Positions 52,625 through 64,000 are shown, numbered from the stretch's first letter. The stretch is DNA of 64,000 nucleotides from Neoceratodus forsteri (GCA_016271365.2 CM057456.1:883806001-883870000), one strand, 5' to 3'. Numbers and translations are program-made. The notes: generated from the sequence alone by a model not told the origin.

Positions 52625-54600
52625 TTTTAACTGTTAATTTTTATTGATTTTTCCATTTTAAGAGAACAACACGTCAGATAAGTACAGACAACATAATGTA
52701 CAACTTTGACATGAATTCGGAATCTTTGTAATCAAAACATATAAGCAGAAGCAAATCAATAAATACTTTTATGTACAGTGCCTGAATCTAATGTAATACA
52801 TTTACAGATACTAATTATAGTATTTACACTTGTAATTGAAGCAACCATGTTAAAACTCATTATTTTATTAATTGTACCACAGTCCAACATATATTTTCTT
52901 GCAAAAGTACAATACAGTTCTATATCCATTCAATCTGTAATGTAGTGTCACCAAAATGTCAGGTATAAACAGCCTAGAAACAGCCTAGTGATGTGGTGGG
53001 AGGAAGTATGTCAGAAATCCTGGTATATATATTTTAATTACTCTGAATTATTGGGGAGATCAGAGATGAAAGTTCCTTGCATGCTATATGTTTATAATTA
53101 TCTGTCATGTCTATATATTAGTCTTTCTGTTTATAAGGGGTCCTGGAATATATTTAACCATGTATTAAGATTAAAAGCATCTAGAGAATCAGATTTCCAG
53201 TTAGCTAAAATAAGCCACTTTGCAGCCATAGATGCTAAAGCAGCCATTTTGTGTTGTGAGTTATCTAAATTTAGGCCAGTGAAGCTGTTTAAGAGTAACA
53301 TATTAGATAAGAACCAATCATATCCTGGTATTAGTTTTGTTTTCTTTAACTGTAGCCTTCCACCATTTTAATTTCATGGGGAAGTTCCACATACAGTGGG
53401 ATAAATTGCCTTTGGCAGAGTACCCATGCCAATACAGATTATTTCTTTTGTATTTCCTAGTGTACATATTAGCAGGTGTTAGATAGGCATGACCTAAGAT
53501 TTTCATTTGAATTGACTTGATCCTGTCAAAAGTATATACTGGGTAGTTTATTTGGAGAATTCCAAGATTCCCGTCATTGATAATTAGTTATTGCAGGTTG
53601 TAGTTCTTGTTTTCAGTTTGTACAATATTATTGTCTCAATAAGGAATGGCTATTATAAAAATAAGTATAGAAATCAGACAAGCATTGCTCACTCTGGAGA
53701 CATCTATAGCTGGTTTCAAAATTTTACCTGCGTCACTCCCTGTTTTACATAAATGTATTATTTCCATAAACTCTTTCCTTAATGAATAATATTCTATAAT
53801 ATTAATGTAGATTATTTTACTTTTTAGATCTGGGAACATTATAAGACAATCATTAGTTATTAAATCATTCCAGCAAGTAATTTGATTTAATTTTCTTCTG
53901 TTTTGTTTTCTGGTGTGAATTTTTGTTTCATATTATTACTGTTTATGTGAGTTAATAACCAGGGAAGATCATTTTAATGCAATGGCTTATTCAGTATCTG
54001 ACAACTATGCCTGTCTGTTTAATATAACCCATTTTGGAGTGAGATGCCAGTGTAGGATGTAACATTAAGTCTGATAGTACTTTTTTCTACTAAACCCTGT
54101 ATCAGGTCTCTTGTCCCCATATGCACATCATCAGATATTGCCCATTTCCAGTTGGTTTATGTTATATAAGTCAACATATAATGCCATGGATCTGGACAAC
54201 TTAGGGCATGATGTGCTCTTAGAATACATGATTCTAGGCCTACCTCCATGCTACAACATTTTTTAGACAATTCTTTTAATCTTCTTATATGAATTTTTCC
54301 CAAATTTTCTTAACTGATTGTATTAGAAAAAGAAGTCTAGGCATAAGCATTATTATTATGAGTTCTGTTCTACCACAGAAAGAAATATTTAACCTTTCCC
54401 ATTTTGCAAGGTCCTTCTGTATTTTCTCAATCCAAGATAGAATATTTAGCTTAGGTATATCATTTTTAGCTGAACTTAAAACAACACTTAAATATTTCAT
54501 TTCAGTTTTAATTTGTATGCCCAAAATGGGTTCTCTAGGCCCCCAATCAAAATTCTTGTGGATTGGCATTGCAATGGATTTTTTTAATTAAAAATAATGT
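52625..54600 (-). mobile_element. L1-like LINE, 3' segment, minus strand, decayed
   Basis: The 3' end near 52640 reads, on the minus strand, TGGAAAAATCAATAAAAATT. ORF2 remnants include KYLSVVLSSAKNDIPKLN, LAKWERLNISFCGRTELI and IMLMPRLLFLIQSVKKI (54569-54285), the post-RT region of L1-group LINEs. The rest to 52640 is mostly unreadable C-terminal and 3' UTR. Confidence 0.7.
54285..54569 (-). pseudogene. L1-like ORF2 post-RT segment
   Basis: A 94-codon open frame with the GR-I-LI--N-LPRLL-L-Q pattern of L1-group ORF2 after the RT thumb (WERLNISFCGRTELIIIMLM, then PRLLFLIQS). The RT catalytic core is absent. Non-functional fragment. Confidence 0.75.
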
Positions 54601-55790
54601 CCTGGGGTGGAGTCAGCTTTGCTACAGATAGCAGCTATGAGAGTGTGCTCCTCTCATGAGGTCTGTTAAAATTGTTTTTACTGCCTTAAATGTCATGCTT
54701 TATGGCAGAAAAAAGAAAGGTAGTGTCTGCATTTTCTTCAGAAGAATTTGTATCCCAAAGAAATCAGACCACTCGAGAATTTTTTTTTGATTTGGGACAA
54801 GCATGGAGGGTGTCAGGAGGGTTGGAGAGAGAAGCTGTGACTCAGATACTATGACATTGAATTCCAACCCACAAAAGCCTCCAGCAGGATTTTCTTCAAT
54901 AAACTCACCAAAAACTACCCCCTTTAAATCCACTACTATTGAGAATACTAAAACTGCATTGAAACTGGGTGTTGAGGTAGTAAAATATAAAAAAATAATT
55001 CTCTAACAAACATGTTACCTTTAATAAAGGAAACTCTCAGAACAATGACAATGGTTGACCAGCTTCTAAAGTCTGTAGATTTTGAAGTATCATTCAGGTG
55101 AAATACAGAGCTCTTATCCCAAATGCTTTCCTCTGAATTTCAGCTAAAGACTACACCAGTTACACAGTCTGATAAAACAATACTCATTATGGCTGCTAGC
55201 ACAGGTGCAGTCACAGGTCTTTCAACTCCATGACATACCATTGACTCTGCAGATGACACACTGGATAAACTAATGAATTGGACCCAATCATTTGATAGAA
55301 AATCTCAGGCATTGTCTGAGACAGTGGACTTCAAGATTTGGCTAAAGAAGTTGATTCAAATAAAAGAAATGGAAAAGGCAGCTAATAAGATTGTTGGTGT
55401 AGAGGCTACCACCGCAAATTTAGTTCATGATAATTATGCTATGGCATGTAAAATTGAATTTCTCAAGAATTGCCAGAGGTACAAAAATTTACAAGTTGTG
55501 GGGCTACTAATTTCATAAAATGCTAAACGAAAGATATTTTTACCACTGTTTTTGATTTACCTGATGACGATCTGTCATTTATCATCTGTGCATACAGAAT
55601 CACACCTTAAACTGATGCTCAGGAGCGAGCACTAAACAAATCTGCAATAAACATTGATACAGGACAAACTACACAGAGAAAATCAATAATTCTGATAACC
55701 TTTGCTTTTGAGTCTGATGGAGACTTAATTGTTCAACTTTCTAGATTAAAAAAAACTTTCCTGGGGTACCTAAATCTTCCTAACTAGAAA
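54600..55790 (+). mobile_element. L1-like LINE, ORF1 segment, plus strand (inverted half?)
   Basis: Head-to-head with the previous segment. The frame 55273-55518 reads DFKIWLKKLIQIKEMEKAAN, then CKIEFLKNCQRYKNLQVVGL, the coiled-coil end and RRM entry of L1 ORF1 (pattern E-L-R-NL-I-G). The flanking sequence 54800-55270 is Ser/Thr-rich with many stops. Either a 5'-inverted half of the L1-like element to the left or an independent fragment. Confidence 0.62.
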
Positions 55791-56395
55791 AAGAGGCAGT
55801 ACAGCATACTGTATGTGTACTGGTTCTCCTGGGCTGATGAAAGGATAATGTTAAAAAAAATCTGTTGTTAGGGCAGAGCATGTTAAAATCCATACCTAAC
55901 ATCATAAAGTTTTCTATTTCCCAAGCTCCTTAAGTTTGTGTAGCCCCCTTCCCCAAAGAAATCCTAGATTTGCCCCTTGCTCACTTGACACTATGCGAAA
56001 GCTTCCACACATACAGGTCTCCAGTTGATCACAGGGTGGGGTTGAGAGTGTTTTTTTTTTCTGCCTGAGTGTTCATTGCCTTGTGGGTGGGGGTGAGAGT
56101 GTAATCAGGTGCATGATGATCTCAGCTATTGTGTGTGCAGAACTAGGACTGCTTAGCTAAACATTTGCTGTTGTGGTATCCTCTGGCTTGGTGGGGAGCA
56201 GAAATAGGAAGAGAGGGGGCCATGGTACAAAACAATGGGGGCACACTATGTGTGATGGCACTGCAGTAGTCCTCCCCTTTTTTTTGCTGGAGCAGGAAGC
56301 AATGTGTGACCAGGTAAATGTGCAGTAATCAGTGTATTTCTTGGCTTACATTTTTTCCTGTGTAAGTGATCAAATCCATCTATCACTGACCTAAC
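55791..56395. other. Spacer, nothing recognised
   Basis: Includes two GTGGGTGGGGGTGAGAGTG-like stretches (56035-56050 and 56083-56101) but no gene or known repeat. Confidence 0.45.
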
Positions 56396-56685
56396 CTTAC
56401 GCCCCATTACACCTCAACCCCTTGTAGACTTTGTTGTTTTGATAGCTGTTTTCTCTAGACAAGGCTGTGAGCTGCTATGTATACTGATTGTTTAATTATT
56501 GTTTCTTCTGTATTAGTTATTACTGTTTCTGTATGTTCTTGTGTAACTACCTTTATTATGTATATCTTGTACTTGATGCAGAACCTTTGTAACAGAGCTT
56601 TTAGCTCAAAGGTATTCAATTCAGAGTTTCAAATAAATAAAGAAATGTATTTATGTAAACAAATAAATAAATAAAATGTACCATT
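56396..56685 (+). mobile_element. LINE family A, copy 4, 3' tail only
   Basis: GATGCAGAACCTTTGTAAC, GAGCTTTTAGCTCAAAGG and CAAATAAATAAAG align with the tail at 1360-1430. Only the 3' UTR is present, ending in (AAATAAAT)n at 56660-56680. Confidence 0.78.
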
Positions 56686-56939
56686 ATAATTTTGGGTTAG
56701 TGCAACCATCTGTGGGCTACTGCAGTTTTGAATCAACTTGTCCTGCTGGCTAGTGCAAAAAAAGGTTAAGGTTGACCCCTGACTCTGGCCATCGAAAACC
56801 AAAAAAGAAAAGGAAGGAAAAGAAAATTAAAAAGGAACACTTAACTGATACATAAATGACATCACTTCATCCTGTCTTCATAAATGTCTGCAGTATGAAG
56901 GCTTATTAAAAAAAGGATCTATGTCCTGTCATATTTCAG

Positions 56940-57560
56940 ACATTCCCCTTGTAACATTATTTTTCTCCAGGAAACCAGATTTAATTCATTATGGGACATT
57001 TCTCAGGCAAAAACATCCTGGATATGGTGACCCTTGTTTTGGTTTTTTGGGCAAGATGTGGCTGATGGCCTAGTTATTTTCTTTAAAGATAGAGACCTCA
57101 CTGTTCAAAAAATAGTAGACATAATCCCTGGTAGAACCCTTTTAGTTGACTGTATATATCATGGGTTTTCCTTAAGCTTAATACCTATGCTCCACAAGGC
57201 AAAACAGGCAGAATAGATATTTTTGAAAAAATCAAACATTTTCTGTTCAACACAAGACATGTAATATTGGGGGGGGGGTATGAACTGTAGTTTGGATAGA
57301 AAAACTAAAGACAATATCCCCCCAAAAAGTATATTGTGATTCAAATGCTCTGAAAAATATCTTGGGCATGGCACATCTGAAAGATTCATATAGGGCAGCT
57401 AGGAAGGATCCTGGGTACACATACCATAGGAGTAACTATGCCACTAGGACTGATTTTTTTTATTTATTTCTAAATATTTAATACCATTTAAAGCTGCAGT
57501 AACACCCTATGAATTTTCAGACCATTCCATACTAACATGCACTTACAGTTTAAGTAATAT
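56940..57560 (+). pseudogene. Tx1/L1-like endonuclease, broken
   Basis: Traceable: LFFSRKPDLIHY (the QET region is damaged), DGLVIFFKDRDLTVQKIV, DIIPGRTLLVDCIYHG, NTYAPQG-like at about 57180-57205, RHVILGGGMNCSLDRKT (GGDFNC altered to GGGMNC) and FSDHSILTCTYS (the SDH motif). Matches the AP-type endonuclease order of the Tx1-type LINE in this window. Stops and at least two frame changes. Confidence 0.72.
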
Positions 57561-57579
57561 ACCATCAAGATTCCCTTCG

Positions 57580-59000
57580 GTGCTGAAAAGATGGAAATTG
57601 AATTCCTCTATTTTAGGGAACTGTGATATCCAACAAAGTATGTTTCAACTTTTAGTAGCTAGGGACTCAGTACAGTGCATGTATGATTCCATAGGGACTC
57701 GGTGCATGGACACTAAAGTGGCAATTAAAGACCATTTTACAATGTATGGTAAATCTAGAGCAAATCAAAACTATTTACAATACTTGGATTACAGACATCA
57801 ATTCTATAAGCTTATGACATTATCTCCCTCTGACAGGGTTACTTACAAAGCACAATTTAAACACATTAAGGAGAAAATGTGCCAGTTTCAATACAGCAGG
57901 GCTTCCACTTTAGAAGCTGAAATAAAGTTTGATTTAACTAATCAGTCCTATGCGGCTCCTTTACATTCATGTAAACAGAAACTTGATGTTAAATTAATGA
58001 ACGGTCTGTACGATGAGACTGGTACTTTGCGAACCTCAGATGTTGAAATGCTAGAAGTAGTACAAAACTCTTTATCTTTTACTTTCAGTATGGCATATGA
58101 TTATACTGACTCAGTAGAAACTGTAATAAAATTATCTATACCAAGGATTTCCCCAGAACATATTTCAAGGTTAAAAGCACCTATCACTTTAAATGAAGTT
58201 TTAGAAGTTATAGCCCAGTTGAAACCAAGTAGTTCTCCAGGACTAGATGAGCTAACTGATGAATTCTACAAATCTTTCACTAGTGAACTGGGGAGTTCCT
58301 AAGTACAACTGTGTAATGAAACAGTAGTAGATTCACACTCTTGTCCAAACTTTTCTAAGGCCATTATCATCTTTTTACTAAAGAATGGGGACAAGCAGCA
58401 TTTACAAAACTGGAGGCCTGTAAGTCTTTTAAACACTGATTATAAGATTATCTCTACTATTGTGTGTAACAGAAAACTGAAATGAAAACTGTAGCAGAAG
58501 CAGTTATACACCCAGCACAAACATGTTCTATCCTGAACAGGAATATCATCCATGATCTACAGCTCTTAATGAGGTATTTTTGAATTTAGCGATCAAGGAA
58601 GACTAAACAATTTTATATTAGCTTTGGATTAAGCCAATGCTTTTGATAAAGTCTCCCATAGGTATCATATTCTTCAGTTTCGTGGTTTTCCCTGTAAATT
58701 TATTCCTTGGGTTAGGGTACTATATAGTACTGCCTTCTTAATTCCTTCAGTAAATGATTTGCTGGGTAGAGATATTTTATTACAAAAGGGTGTCAGGCAA
58801 TGTTATCCGCTGAGCCCTATCTTATATACTCTTATACTGGATCCAGTAATTAGACAAATGTTATGGAATAACACCGTAGTAGGTGTCATCCCACATATCT
58901 CTGTTCCCACACAGAAGATTGCTACCTATGTGGATAATGTCTGTCTCTTTGTGCGGGACTAGAAATCAGGTATAGCTGCTATTAAGGTTGTTAGACAATT
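57580..59000 (+). pseudogene. Tx1/L1-like reverse transcriptase, broken
   Basis: The frame 57580-58302 (240 codons) covers the linker and RT entry: NYLQYLDYRHQFYKLMTLSP, YKAQFKHIKEKMCQFQYSRA, LNEVLEVIAQLKPSSSPGLD and LTDEFYKSF. Then across frames LQNWRPVSLLNTDYKIIS, ALD*ANAFDKVSH, LLQKGVRQCYPLSPILYTLI (58759-58962) and ATYVDNVCLFV, where YADD has become YVDN and a catalytic Asp is lost. The post-RT frame at 59137-59361 reads WKFSKKKRVAMIKQF and FSQILWGS. Confidence 0.8.
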
Positions 59001-59440
59001 TTCACATTTTTCAGGTGCAGAAACCAACCTAGGTAAAAGTTTAGGGTTATCATTAAGTAACCATACCCCATCTTCTGCTGACATAGCTCAGATTCCACTC
59101 TCCCAGACTCCAATAAAAATATTAGGCCTGTTTTTTTTGACAAGGGAATCTACCTTTTTAAAATGGGAAACTAAAATACTTATAGGAGAAAAAAAAGTAC
59201 AGCTATGGAAGTCATGGAAATTTTCCAAAAAGAAGAGAGTAGCTATGATTAAACAATTCATATTACTCATTTTTACATGTGTTTGTCATATTTGTCCTAT
59301 CCCCTTACAATTAGATGCCAGAATCTTTAGTGTTTTCTCCCAGATACTATGGGGGAGTTGATTGAACCCAATAAAAAGGGAATTTACATACCTGACAAAC
59401 AAACAGGGGGGTTGGGTATGATAAACTGTGTTGTGTGTTG

Positions 59441-61532
59441 TCTTTTACCATTCCTCTTTCTTCCATGACACAATCAAACAAACTCTGGCCAGAGTCAATA
59501 GGGCTACAGGAGAGCAATCTGGGTTAAAAATATTCACAATTTTTTTTTTGTAAATATTTTTACACCTAATTTTCAACACAGCCTTGTTATGAACCTGCCT
59601 CATAGAGAAGGGGAGAGAAAATGTTCAACTCCTGACCTAAAAGTGATGTCGTGCAGGGAATACAAAATCAACTTTTGGGCTACAAACACATATTTTGGGC
59701 AGGAGTTGAAAAATGACAGCTGTCACACTAATGAGTCACTGTACCAAAATGGCTATGTTGAAATATTGTGGTAAAAATACTGCATATTACCAAAGTTATG
59801 AGCCCACATTTGCAAAATTCAACATAGCCTCATAACTTAAAACAGCAGTGCAACAATCTGTTGAAAATTGTGACCTATACATTTTTATGCTGTTTTAGGT
59901 TACCACTTACCTCCTGACTTGTATGATACCCTTCTTTCCACAGTTTGAGTCTGTGTGAGTACTTTTTTCATGTCCGAAATAATGAAAGGAGCAATCCTAT
60001 TAATATGGCTTAGAACCAGGTTTTCATCAGTATTTGTAACTGTTTTTGAAAAACTATTGTTCTGTAAGATCAGAGGGCACTGCCTGCTGCTGAATAGTTA
60101 ATTTTAGTCATGACAGAAGAGATATATAAAGAGCAGGTGGACAAAAAACATCTGAAAATACTGATGAAGACCTGGTCTGCACCATATTTACCCTTAGGCT
60201 GCTGAAAGGATTAGAACTATAGAAATTTTGGACTGATATATTAGTCCGTGGCACAGCAAGGGTTAAAAGAAGTGCTCCTTTTATTATTTTAGACATGAAA
60301 AAAGTGCTAAAGCAGATTAAAACTGTGGAAAGAAGGGTATCATACAAGTCAGAAGGTAAGTGGCAATCTAAAATGGCATACAATAGCATAGGTCCAAATT
60401 TGCATCAGATTGTTGCACTGCTGTTTTAATAGATGAACATACTAAAATCATAGAACACAAGACTGTGTAAGCTATAATACCACCCATATTAAATTTATTC
60501 AAAGCCAGGGAATGCATTGCGAGTTTTTTTTTTTTTTTTTGGCATTGAAAAAGTTTAACTTGGTCCACAGGGAGGAAATTTGGATACAGCTTTACTTAAG
60601 TCCTAAATATCATGACATTGGGGCAGAAAGGGGGTTAGGGTGCATTTAGATGGAAGTGAGGATAAGGTGAACACAATTTGTTTTGGTACTATACTGTATA
60701 AAGATCCTGCCGAAAGAAGCAACACATATATCCTGAAGACTCATGCTGTGTACAAAACCGGTCAAGGTGTGTCCAACCTGAGGGGCAACTGCTTGCTTTG
60801 AATTTGAGCACTGGAGCACTTTTTGAAAAAGAGTAAAGGATTTCTTGCACAGTGATTACGTGGTGCCAAGATTTTGTTTGTGAACACATATGTTAAGCTG
60901 AGAAACACCAGCTTGGCATAGATGCTGAATTCTTTGGTGCAGTCTTACAGTGCAGCAAGTTAAATTGTTTCCATATGCATTTTTTAGTGGTAGATTGTGA
61001 AAAATGTCAGATGGTTGTCAGTTCCAACTCACCTTTTTTCTTTGATGCCAAAACTGCTGCTTTAAGAAAATGGGCTCTGTAGACCATTATGATCCATCAC
61101 ATGTTCAATAACCACAACTTTTTACACCCTGTAGGTCACTGTCCCACCTAGGAAAACTGACCTTCTCACTTCTCTCTGAGTGCAAACCAAGTCCCCTTTT
61201 TGTGCTGACAAATCCCCCCTTCTGCCACTTGCTTAGTCGCAGTGAGTTTATGTAGCATTTAGTTCTGGATATTTATACAGTTGCATAAAATGCCAACTGA
61301 CATCCTTTGTAAGCTTCCCTCCATCAGTTTCTTTATATTCCCTCCAGTGTTTACATTTACTGTAGCAGTAAACAGAATGTATTTTGTACTAAAAATAAAA
61401 ATAAATTTGCTGGTGTGCTTTCTGTTTAGATACCACTAGTAAGAGGACGCTTCATTTTCAAAACAGGAATATCTGGAAGGATTTAACAGATAATATCCAT
61501 ATTTAATTTTACTGGTAGCTGTTACCATCTTC
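59441..61532. other. Spacer, no gene recognised
   Basis: Mostly AT-rich. A T-run of 18 lies near 60522-60540. The stretch 60193-60268 is a diverged copy of 63613-63696 (see findings). No coding homology or RNA gene seen. Confidence 0.45.
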
Positions 61533-61991
61533 TCCCTGTGGAACAAAACAAAATGGATTCGAAGTGGCGGGACAAGTAATATGGTGCTCAGCAATGAAAA
61601 AAATTGAAACAGGCAAAAGGATGATGAGCACCCACATATGCAGAAAGCACCAGGAATGCAAAAATATTATTCAAAGTCCTTTATTTAACTAAAGTGCATG
61701 GTGCACCCACACATAGTGAGCATATAAAAGTGACGGTTAAGCTGCTCTGAAAGTTATGCTTCTTCTGGCCCCTGCCAAGCATCTTCAGAGTGAATCATTG
61801 TTATGATGCCTGGCAGGGATCAGGAGAAATGTTAGTTGCAGAAGGGCTCAGCCGCTATTTTTTTATGCTCACTATGTGTGGGTACACTATGCACGTTAGT
61901 TAAATAAAGGACTTTAAATAATATGTTTGCGGTCCTGGTGCTTTCTGCATATGTGGGTGCTCCTCATCCTTTTGCTTGTCCCTGTGGAACA
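61533..61991. repeat. 365-bp foldback element with 13-bp flanking direct repeats
   Basis: The arms 61610-61790 and 61796-61978 are complementary almost end to end: GATGAGCACCCACATATGC against GCATATGTGGGTGCTCCTC, CCTTTATTTAACTAAAGTGC against GTTAGTTAAATAAAGG, and CTGGCCCCTGCCAAGCATC against GATGCCTGGCAGGGATCAG. TCCCTGTGGAACA occurs at 61533-61545 and 61979-61991, immediately flanking the insertion. A 64-base unpaired piece (61546-61609) precedes the left arm. It encodes no protein. Confidence 0.82.
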
Positions 61992-62460
61992 GCAGGCTGA
62001 GATGGGGCATGAGCTCAGTCTTCCCATTCTCAGGAGTATTGACAGGATTGAACATATGGATATGTTCTCCAGCAGGACACAGTGACATGCTCTGAAGGTC
62101 ACAGATGGCAAGTTTAGGGGTAACATTAGGAAGCATACTTTGTCCAAGAAGGTGATGGCCTTCTAAACTGACCTTCCAATAGAGCCTGTGGACATGAAGA
62201 CAGTAGTGCAGTCCCCAGTGTTGCCCATCCCTTAGCTTTTGCCAACACTGAGCCAGTAAGGCTGTGGAGAGCTTTTAGGAGTGGCAAGAGTGTTGAAAAG
62301 AAAATGTGGTGCTCTTGCTGCAGCAGAGTCAGATGTAACTGATACTGCTGCTATTACAGAACTGCGCATGCATGATGCTCACGCATGCCTCGTAGTCAGG
62401 CATAACATGGCAGCACTGACATGACTACATATGCACCATACTCACATATGCTTTGTCAGC

Positions 62461-62700
62461 ACCAGTAAAAGTAGGACCCCACTGAAAATGAGATAATGCT
62501 TCTTAACCAGGCTAACCTGTATCAGTACATTGTAGAAGTGGGTAAAATTTGGACCCCTCTGAAAATGAGATGCTGCATCTCAAAGCTATCCCATGTCAGT
62601 ACATTGCCAAAATGAATAAAAGTATGATCACACTGAATATACATACTGCATCTCAGTCAGGCTACCAGGCTGTGTCAGTACATTGTAACAATGCTATAGA
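62461..62700 (+). repeat. 76-bp tandem repeat, three diverged units
   Basis: TCAGTACATTG recurs at 62522, 62596 and 62675, spacing 74 and 79, each preceded by GAAAATGAGAT..TGC.TCT-type sequence and GGACCCC-type sequence. A related local duplication of GCATGATGCTCACGCATGC and GCACCATACTCACATATGC lies just upstream (62370-62455). Confidence 0.65.
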
Positions 62701-62707
62701 ACCATCA

Positions 62708-62776
62708 AGAGGTTCTGGAGACATGTGAACATTGAGAGCAAAGCTTGAGAGATTCCAACATTTTTCCAGAGCCTCT
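62708..62776. repeat. Small hairpin with GAGAGCAAAGCTTGAGAG centre
   Basis: AGAGGTTCTGGA (62708-62719) pairs with TCCAGAGCCTCT (62765-62776). The centre resembles that of the foldback at 2789-2974 (GAGAGCGAAGCTCGAGAG). It may be a related, eroded MITE. Confidence 0.55.
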
Positions 62777-64000
62777 GTGATATGCTGAAGGTGAGTTTTA
62801 CCATTTAAAATAAATACAAACAGCCTTAACATTTGTCATGGTGATTTTACTGACAGGCATAATGAAGTCAGTTGCATACATGTATTGATTTGAGCATACA
62901 GGAAAATGTACAGGAGGTTTGTCCCAGTTTTACATGGAAAATACAAAGAAAAGGAAGGTGCTCTACAGGTAAATGCTTGTGCAATCTGGGAACACTGCAG
63001 TTGACACTGCTATCATTCTTTGTAATTCCTTTTCCTTAGGATGACCCTTGCAACTTCTGAAACCCACTAAAACATTAGCTGCCTAGCATTTATTTACCCT
63101 TCATACAAGTATAAAACCATGAGAGTTCCAATGCCTCTAATTAGGTCCAGAAAGGGCAAACATAAATCAACTCTTCAGAGGAAGAACTGTAAATTATTGC
63201 TACACACACACACATGCATACACTGGGAGAGATAATGGTAATTTGGAACTACTCTGCAGTTAGATGCTGTTATCTGTTGAAAGTCATGTCAGTAAATTAT
63301 TAGTTTCCAAAGATGGCAAGTCACATTGCAATAAAAAAGCAGAGAAAACAGTGTTGCAATTAGTCTACTCAAGAGACAAGAGAGTATTTTATTTAAGGAG
63401 AAGAATACACTGAAAACTCCCAAAATGTGTGCTATGGTACTCCATTTTTCTAGCTACAGACAGCAAGATGGCTGTATGCAGCCCTTTTGCATTAGCTCTA
63501 AAAATGCCGTTTACCAAGTTGGATTCAAAAGAAAACACATGTTTCTTGTACTCACTGAAGTACTACAAGGTTGGGGAGGAGAGGTGATTCTCCAGAGCAT
63601 TTGTTTCTTAATCCTTAGGCTGCCAAAAGAACTAGAATGGATCTAATTGATTGAGCTTTGGATATATGTTCAGTCTGCAGCACTGCAAGGGTTAAATTGA
63701 AGGGCTGCAAAGAGGTGGAAGGATCATTTGAAAACTCCAAAGGAAGTGTTCCACAGTCTAAGTCTGGTAGCTCATTTTTAGAGCTGATGCAGGAGGGCTG
63801 CAGGCTCTGCCTACCTGCACCCTAAAAAGGATGGGAGGTTACAGAAACAGTCATAGCATCAATGGACTGCTGTATATTTCTGTTAAAACCTTTACTGGAT
63901 ACTTGGGCCCTAGGGCCACCAAAAATGACAGGTTCCCTACAAATTCCAGGGTTTGCAGAAGCTTCAATCAAGAAAGCTAGGCAATGGAAGTCAGAGAAAA
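62777..64000. other. Spacer to window end, no gene recognised
   Basis: Contains a short (AC)n tract near 63201-63212 and the second copy of the 60193 repeat at 63613-63696. The 73-codon frame at 63425-63646 has no recognisable motif and is not called. Confidence 0.45.

Larger units (their letters stand above)
56880..59440 (+). mobile_element. Tx1/L1-like LINE, plus strand, decayed
   Basis: Endonuclease (56930-57560), linker (57580-58180), RT (58180-59000) and post-RT (59090-59400) in order, in several frames. Similar in wording to the LINE at 26752-32667. No clear 3' end. Inactive. Confidence 0.78.

Noticed and set aside
52988..53371. 127-codon plus-strand ORF
   Set aside because: Lies antisense to the L1-like 3' segment and translates to a low-information peptide; likely a shadow frame.
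1..64000. Endogenous retrovirus or LTR element
   Set aside because: No pair of direct long terminal repeats, no primer-binding site and no protease/integrase motifs were seen. The gag-like sequences belong to elements with inverted termini and internal complementary regions (DIRS type).

Overview
This window looks like intergenic DNA from a repeat-rich, large-genome vertebrate. The mix of DIRS-like tyrosine-recombinase-type retrotransposons, L2-, CR1-, L1- and Tx1-type LINEs, a HARBI1-type transposon and tRNA-derived SINEs fits a lungfish or an amphibian such as a caecilian or salamander. The group is an inference from the repeat content; the species cannot be fixed from this window. I found no host protein-coding exon, no rRNA gene and no functional tRNA gene. 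Every coding trace I could identify belongs to a transposable element, and nearly all are broken by stops, frameshifts, truncation or later insertions.

Layout. 1-1440: 3' half of a plus-strand LINE (family A, L2/CR1 group). 1800-3300: a GC-rich candidate TIR element and a long foldback. 3900-11600: DIRS elements stacked in each other. A gag remnant (DIRS-4) is followed by DIRS-3, into which a 4.5 kb, structurally complete DIRS-1 is inserted. DIRS-1 has both inverted terminal repeats, an internal complementary region and gag, but no pol. 11600-14305: L2-like LINE (family B). 14636-17620: minus-strand family A LINE. 18849-19513: a retroposon with perfect 15-bp target duplications. About 19600-23552: DIRS-2, again gag followed directly by the internal complementary region. 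23553-25228: HARBI1-like DNA transposon, minus strand.

25890-52620 is built on a tandem repeat of about 210 bp, now in four blocks. Between blocks A and B a V-SINE-like SINE inserted in the array, and a 5.9 kb Tx1-type LINE then inserted in the SINE; both junctions are still readable. Between blocks C and D lie 14 kb of nested retroposons. These include a LINE (family C) split into three pieces by two CR1-like insertions; one of those is nearly full length and carries three tandem 400-bp units at its 5' end. 52625-55790 is a decayed L1-like element in head-to-head halves. 56396-59440 holds a family A tail and a decayed Tx1/L1-like LINE. The last 4.5 kb has no recognised coding sequence but contains a 365-bp foldback flanked by 13-bp direct repeats, a 76-bp tandem repeat and a small hairpin.

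The strongest biological leads are: (i) a gag-only DIRS lineage seen twice, whose gag shows third-codon-position substitutions on both sides of the same frame switch in both copies; (ii) a Tx1-clade LINE inserted in the conserved core of a SINE; (iii) a CR1-clade LINE with tandem 5' monomers; and (iv) the long foldbacks. All similarity calls are by eye from motifs; no database was searched.
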